From Camellia lanceoleosa (Eukaryota > Streptophyta > Magnoliopsida > Ericales > Theaceae), in NCBI GenBank assembly GCA_025200525.1, contig CM045770.1:129360200-129424199 (forward strand): 64,000 nt of DNA, in the 5' to 3' direction. The position numbers and the translations under genes were made by a program. The notes beneath the pieces were generated by a model, which was not told the origin of the DNA, did no database searches, and was given only the letters and a program-made list of their open reading frames with translations. Shown here piece by piece: positions 58,445 to 64,000 of the stretch (position 1 is its first letter; each line of letters starts with the position of its first letter).

Positions 58445-61400
58445 TGTAGACACCCAATTTTTGACCATCTTTAAGACTTGGACGCGACTGATGGTTTTAG
58501 AAGTTGTGTAGTGCAAAGGTTCAATTTCTTCGGCAAGGAGAGAGAGTCAAATCTCAACTTCATACCCCTTTTTTGGACCAAAACGATCTTGATCAAAAGA
58601 TTTTAGTCTTAAAACCCTCTCTTTCAAAACGTTTTTGAAATAAAATTTTTATGATGTTCCGAGGCTCGCATTTTGTCAAATGTCGTGCTTTTCGGTAAAC
58701 CGAGCAAGGACAAAGTGGAAATGAATGAAAGAGAGGTGAAATCTTTGAAAAATCTTTCAAAATACCTTACTTAGGGGTTTGAAGTTGAAGAAAAGAAGAG
58801 AAGAAGGAAGAAATCCAGTTGGGGAGAAAATGGGCATGAACCGTTAAGAAAGAGTCGAGCAACCCTCGCCGAATCGGGCCCATTCATTTGCATACTTATA
58901 ATCAAGCTATGAGGCCACCACTGTTGGAAAGAAGACTTCCGGGGCTTCATTTTTCACTCAAGAATCTCCTAAAGCCAATTCCGGACGGGGGAGATATGGT
59001 TGATTGAAGTAGGGCATCACTCTGGTTGGACCGAATCTGCGCGGCTTCACCAAAATAGGCATAACTTTTTCCACAGGAGGAATTGTAATGCAAGGTTTGT
59101 TCCATTGGAAAGCTAACTTCCGGGGCTTCCATTTGGACACCTGAACGGCCACCACTGGACTTCTCAAGCACTAGCTGGCCACCTTTCTTTCCGGAAGACC
59201 CATTTTTTGTCCTGAAAAGTAGCAGGCCAGCCAGAAAAGCCAGAAAAAGTAGCCGGCCGGCCAGAAAAAGTAGCAGGCCGGCCACTTACCTAATTGGATG
59301 ACCTTTTTTTCCATTTTTAGCTAGCCGGCCATAACCCCCTCCCCAAGTGTGTCCTAAAAGTGAATTTTATTTTCCTCTAGGCCTTATGTCCGAGGGTTTG
59401 GCCTTTTGGGGGGAAACTTGAATTGTTTTCCCCCCCATTTTTCCCCCTCTTTTCCACCCTTTTTTGTCTATATAACTAGCACTCCCAGCTGGTTTTGGGG
59501 GGTTAGAAATTTTTGCTTTGAGCCTCATATGTTGCATCTCTCCCTCTCTACATCCTAACCCTCAAAACCCTTAAGTTCCTACACCATTTCTACACCACCA
59601 CCTAGCACCACACCACCACCTCCATTCCAGCCACTTGGAGCTGCCTTCCAGAGCTGAGGAGCACCATTTCTTGTGCCAAAAGGTTGTCAAAGATTGGTCT
59701 ACAATGGTGAGTCATTTTTCTCCTCTTTTGAGTTCATTTTTGCATGCTTTCTTAGCCATTCTTGCTTACACTTTTGGGCTCCGACCTTAACTGGAAATAG
59801 CATTTTTTTGAGCTCTTTTTCATGTTTTTTTAAGGGCCTCTCACTGTTTGAGGCTTCCTTTTTGCACTTGCTTCTTTACCTCTCTTGTATGCCTATTTCT
59901 TGTGTAGTATTTTTGGCCTATTTATAAACTGTTTTGAGCTCTATAACAAACTGTAAAGTGGCTTATTTTGAGCCCGTCTTAAATATTGTTGAAGGGATCA
60001 TCACTGTTTGAGGCTTCCATTTTTCACTTGCCTTTATATCACTCTTTTGGCCTTATTTTTACATGATTTGTTAGCCTCTTGTGCTTCTGTTTTTGGGCTC
60101 TGGTCCGAACTATAAATGACCTTATTTTGACCCCCTCTTCATGTTTCATTGAGGGTCTTTTACTGTTTGAGGCATCCTTTTTGCTCTTTGTGTTTAAACC
60201 TCTTTTTTAGGCCTTACTTTGCATAGTATTTTAAGCATGCTTGTGCACTGTTTTGGGTTTGACCATAAGCTGTAAAAGGTCATATTTTGGGCCCCTCTTC
60301 AACATTTTTGAAGGGCCCTCATCTGTTTGGGGCCGGAAGCCATCACTTCCTTCTTTGTCTCCCCTTTGGCCCATTTCTTGCATCATAGTTTAGCCATACT
60401 TGTGTATATTTTTGTGGCTTGTAATAAACTGTAAAATATCATATTTTTTGTCCCTCTTCAACATTGTAGAAGGGGCCTTCTCTGTTTAAGGTCATCAGCT
60501 CCTACTTGCTTCATTATCTCGCTTTCGGGGCCATTTTTGCATGCTAGCTTAGCCCCATTTGTGTTCATTTTTTGGCCTTGCTTAAAACTGTAAATATGCT
60601 TTTTTTTGGGTCTATCTTGATTCTGTCTTCACACTTCATGTTCAAATAATGCATGCATTGCATAGCCATAGGTCATTCCATGCGCCTAATTTCATGTTTC
60701 GGGTCTTATTCCATGCTTCGGGTACCATGCTTTCATGTTTCAGGGCTGTTTTGCATCACTTTTTGTTGCTGAAATTTGCATGCTAGTATGCCATATTCCA
60801 TGTTTTGTCATGTCTCGTTAGAGTGGCATTTTGTGCCTTAGGGTTGGTCCTCGGTTTGCGTGCACACGTACACGCATCTCGAGTTGTCTCATTTTCATCT
60901 AATGCCCTCCTGTGTGAGTGTGGCTAAGGCCCACTTGTGTTGGTGTAAGTCCATTATGCATTGTGTATGCCATCTCATTCCATAGCGTTGTGTATGCTAG
61001 ATTGTATATTAATGCATTGTGTATGCCATGTCACCTCGTGCATCGTGTATGCCATTTTATAGCATGTTGCATGTTAGGATGTATCTTAGTTTGTATTTCA
61101 TGCATATGATGCATATTGCATTGCGTTCGGGATAGGAGTTAGCCCGAGCACGGGAAATGAGGGGCGTTTCGTACTTCAAGTGACGGAACGTGTCACAATT
61201 CCCAGTCACCGACACTCCGGATTATCCATGATGGAGTTAGGTCTAGTTGAGTTTTCATGTGCATTCATTCTATATTGAGTTGTGCAATTCGACTCCTCAG
61301 CCATCATGCATCGAGATGCGTGATTGGTGGCACGAGGATCGAGGCATGCATACATTTGTGAAAATACATTGCTATGCCACTTTCCTGCTCTCTGTTGCAG

Positions 61401-62761
61401 CAACTCAAGAATCAGCAGCCCCCGGGGCTTGGCGCGCTTTCCAAAAATTATTACAAAACAGAGGCTAATTGGGGCATCACAGTGGATTTCCGCGCAAAGG
61501 CAACCCGGATATGCATCATTCATCATCCGAAGAAGAGTCAAGGCAGTCCCTGGCTTGTACGCCAGTTTATTGTTTTCTTAGTGAATTTGATAATTAATTA
61601 GGATTTTTGTACATATTTGGACTGTATTTATTCGGGACTGTATATTATTCTTTCAGACCCTCTGCGCGAGGGCCATATTGTAATAAGTGTGCGTGAATGT
61701 GATGTATGTCTTCCAACCCCACGTCTTTCTTCCATTTTATTTACCAGCTTATGATGGTTAGATTAGGGCATGTTTCAATTAGCATACAGTATGATATCAT
61801 GTTTGCATTCATTCATCTGTTTTGCATACACCGGGCTCGGTGCATCATACTAACTACATTTGTATTTCAATTCTAAGTTGAATACATGTTAGCTGTAGCA
61901 TTCCATATGCCATGTTTAGAATAGCCGAGCCTGCTATAGTTGCATTGTTGCATGTGTTGCATTAGGCATTTCTGTATACTTAGGATCATGCATGGATTTC
62001 TAATTAGCTTCTGTTTTTGGCTTGGAGTACTCGGTGAGTTTTTATGCTTTAGCATCCTTGCATGTGTGTGAGTGACTGCCATGATAGCATGCTTACCATA
62101 AGGCTATGTGCTTATGTGATATAACTGCCTGTATGCCTGTGGGTGAAGGTTGGGTTATTTGGATTGGGACAAATCATCAACTGTGAGTTTTAAGCCCACT
62201 AGATAGTGGCAAAACCATCTTTTCTAAGCCCACCTGAGGGTGGCAAATCCACGTCTTAGTCTACCTGCAGGTAGCACCATCAAACCATTTTCAAACAAAC
62301 AAACATGAAATGTTTTGTTCCAATTCAGGCGACCCAGTCTATACTTGTATGCTGTGCGCATCACATAGTAAATCTAGGCTAATAACCGGAATAGGAGCAC
62401 ACAAAGTTTTCAAAACTAGATATCATGGTTAGTAGAGGCCAATCTTTGATCGGGCGAGCGGGGGTGCTCACGCAGTGACCTTCCCCAATCGTACCCAAGT
62501 TCCCGAGCCGAGGCAACTTTGGTGATGACGGACACGTGGCCTTAGGCAAACGAGTCAGGGTTTCCTAAATTTCCCAAAAATAAAATATTTAGGTGGCAAC
62601 TCTGTATCTGGCAAAGCAGTCCATGTTTGGCACTTCTTTCAAAAAAAAAAATCTATTTTCTCAAAACGATTTGCCAGATTTGGACTCTATGGTTCAGATT
62701 AAGAACCGTGACAACAAATCGAGTCCGAACTGTAGCGAGACCCCCCGCAGGCTTTGCTACA
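58445..62761 (+). repeat. 5' LTR of Tat element B (4317 bp)
   Basis: TGTAGACACCC at 58445, TTGCTACA at 62761. TATATAA at 59469-59475, GGCCGGCC copies at 59255 and 59276, five to six ~160-bp repeats (59750-60600), GCATTGTGTATGCC repeats (60950-61080) and palindromic core at 61164-61191. Its last ~30 bp differ from the other copies (GACCCCCCGCAGGCTTTGC in place of the usual GGGCATTCGGGGACGTC end). Confidence 0.88.
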
Positions 62762-62766
62762 GTTTC

Positions 62767-62784
62767 TGGCGACTCTGCTGGGGA
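62767..62784 (+). promoter_or_regulatory. Primer-binding site, element B
   Basis: TGGCGACTCTGCTGGGGA five bases after the LTR, identical to element A; fits tRNA-Arg. Confidence 0.82.
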
Positions 62785-63635
62785 TTTAGAGAACTTGACT
62801 CGAACTCATAATATCTGGTTTTGACTGCACTTGTGTGTTTATTTGCATTTCATTTGTATTGGTGCGCCTAGGACACCGTGTTTGCCATCTACTATTCCTG
62901 AACGGTTTGCCGGAGGCTTGTCTTGTCAAGGCATGACCATAAGACTGACCGGTTATGGGCTCTGCCAGTATGGGAACACAAACCCCGATTTTACCAGGGC
63001 ACCCTTTTGACCATTCGACCTAGTGCATATCGAAATCCGTAGTGACCATTCCAAACTAGGACAGGTTGCTTACCCGATATAGGTTGTTTGAAACCGCTGC
63101 TTGCGTAGTGAAACCCTAGCTCCTGACAAAATAGGACAGGGAAACCCTACCCCAACATAGGGGTGTTTTGGCTCTCAATTGCTTGTTATGTGCTTTTAGA
63201 GTGTGTCTCTACAGGAATGCATGTATCAGTTTGTGAGTTTGGATATCAGGCCTGCGGGCTCCAGTTCAGTATTTTGGGATTGATTTACGAGGGTAACGAT
63301 TTAAGCGCAATTTTGGGCGAAATTCGAGAGGGCACACCATCCCGCTATGCTCAGATTTTGGTGAAATTGAGCCGAGGTGCTATCTGCTTTCTTTTGCTAG
63401 GTAGTCCCGAACCATAGCTTCAAAAGGTCCGATATCCCCGAGGTTCATCGAACTTGCCGATAGACTTTGTCGTCGAGATTCAATCAAGGGCCATCGGTGT
63501 TCCTTTGCTAGAGGCAGGTAAAAGGCGATCAAGCACAGATCACCGATTACGGATCAAGAGCCCTTATCCACCCCGCCAAAGGAATGAATCGGCCGAGGTC
63601 TCGATTTCTCTGCAGGATTAGATACTACCGATTAG
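62785..63635 (+). other. Untranslated leader of Tat element B
   Basis: Gene-free stretch aligned with the leader of element A (6121-7093). The frame 63163-63417 inside has no counterpart domain. Confidence 0.65.
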
Positions 63636-64000
63636 ATGGATCAGCATAACACGTCAGGGATGGAGGCAATGATCGCGCCGATGCAAGAAAGTATGAAACT
63701 CATGCAAAGAAGACGCTGTCGCATTTTCCAAGCAAAGAAGTCAGTTGCAATCATGGCTCAGCAGGCTGAGCTCATCACCAGGCTGCAACAGCAAAGCGGC
63801 ACATCTGCTTCCCAACAAGTTCCTCCTCCAGCAAGAGCTCCCGCACCCAGAGAAACGACGAATGTTCAGAATACCCAGGAAGGTACAGACATTCCTACAG
63901 GGGCAGCTCCGCCCCCAATCTTACCCTAGCTGTCCAAAACACCTACCAATCTACTGGACTCACCCTTCGAGACTAAGGTCAACCCTACAGCGTTGAAATT
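63636..64000 (+). pseudogene. Gag N-terminus of Tat element B, partial
   Basis: ATG at 63636 opens 97 codons: MDQHNTSGMEAMIAPMQESM, then a Gln-rich helix (AEQAELITRLQQQSG-like) and a Pro/Ala-rich stretch ending at a TAG (63927-63929). The element A copy has Gln at that place, so a CAG to TAG transition is likely. The same frame continues behind it with LDSPFETKVNPTALK to the window end. Gag forms the packaging particle; the capsid-like domain lies outside the window. Confidence 0.75.

Larger units (their letters stand above)
58445..64000 (+). mobile_element. Ty3/gypsy Tat-lineage retrotransposon, 5' part (element B)
   Basis: 5' LTR (58445-62761), PBS, leader (62785-63635) and the start of gag (63636 on); the rest is beyond the window. 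It inserted in the same orientation into an older LTR of its own family. The likely target duplication is CCAGC (58440-58444). The leader and gag start match those of element A on the other strand. Confidence 0.9.

Noticed and set aside
7520..62400. Possible tRNA or SINE promoter boxes in the LTRs
   Set aside because: No cloverleaf or ordered A and B boxes could be built by eye.

Overview
This window is a gene-poor, transposon-rich stretch of a flowering-plant nuclear genome, most likely a eudicot. The evidence is a CAD-family gene with GT-AG introns, Ty3/gypsy and Ty1/copia LTR retrotransposons of plant-specific lineages, a CACTA transposon, a plant L1 LINE and several MITE types. I see no tRNA, rRNA, CRISPR or bacterial-type genes. 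The genus cannot be fixed from the sequence.

Layout: (1) 1-11757 holds a minus-strand Tat-lineage Ty3/gypsy element cut by the window edge. It has the second RNase H, RT-RNase H1, protease, gag, leader, primer-binding site and a 4.6-kb 5' LTR. (2) It sits inside a decayed minus-strand CACTA (En/Spm) transposon whose 5' end is at 19868. (3) 19869-23087 is AT-rich intergenic DNA with MITEs. (4) 23088-31984 is the only host gene: a five-exon cinnamyl-alcohol-dehydrogenase/mannitol-dehydrogenase-like gene (364 codons plus stop). Its introns 1 and 2 (3.8 and 3.0 kb) are filled by hAT MITEs, a Mutator-like element and a LINE insertion. The reading frame is intact, but the Cys normally binding the catalytic zinc is Gly. 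(5) 32395-33070 is part of a Mutator-like element interrupted by (6) a minus-strand Sirevirus-type Ty1/copia element, 33071-53034, with env-like ORF remnants. This copia element carries two solo LTRs of the Tat family in opposite orientations (37529-42190 and 43560-47834), each with a perfect 5-bp target duplication. (7) 53068-54829 is an LTR-like block, truncated by (8) a Tat LTR (54830-58444), itself interrupted by (9) a plus-strand Tat element (58445 to past the right edge) with LTR, PBS, leader and the start of gag.

Five copies of the 4.3-4.7 kb Tat LTR (one truncated) can therefore be compared in one window. They share a conserved palindromic core and roughly 158-160-bp internal repeats, but carry different palindromic repeat modules just upstream of the TATA box. 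The most unusual signal is a set of CTCGAG-centred palindromes in pairs with exact 20-bp spacing. It occurs in the block at 54.1-54.4 kb, in both Sirevirus LTRs and in the Sirevirus 3' region. All transposon coding regions seen are broken by stops or frameshifts; the CAD-like gene is the only plausible expressed protein gene.
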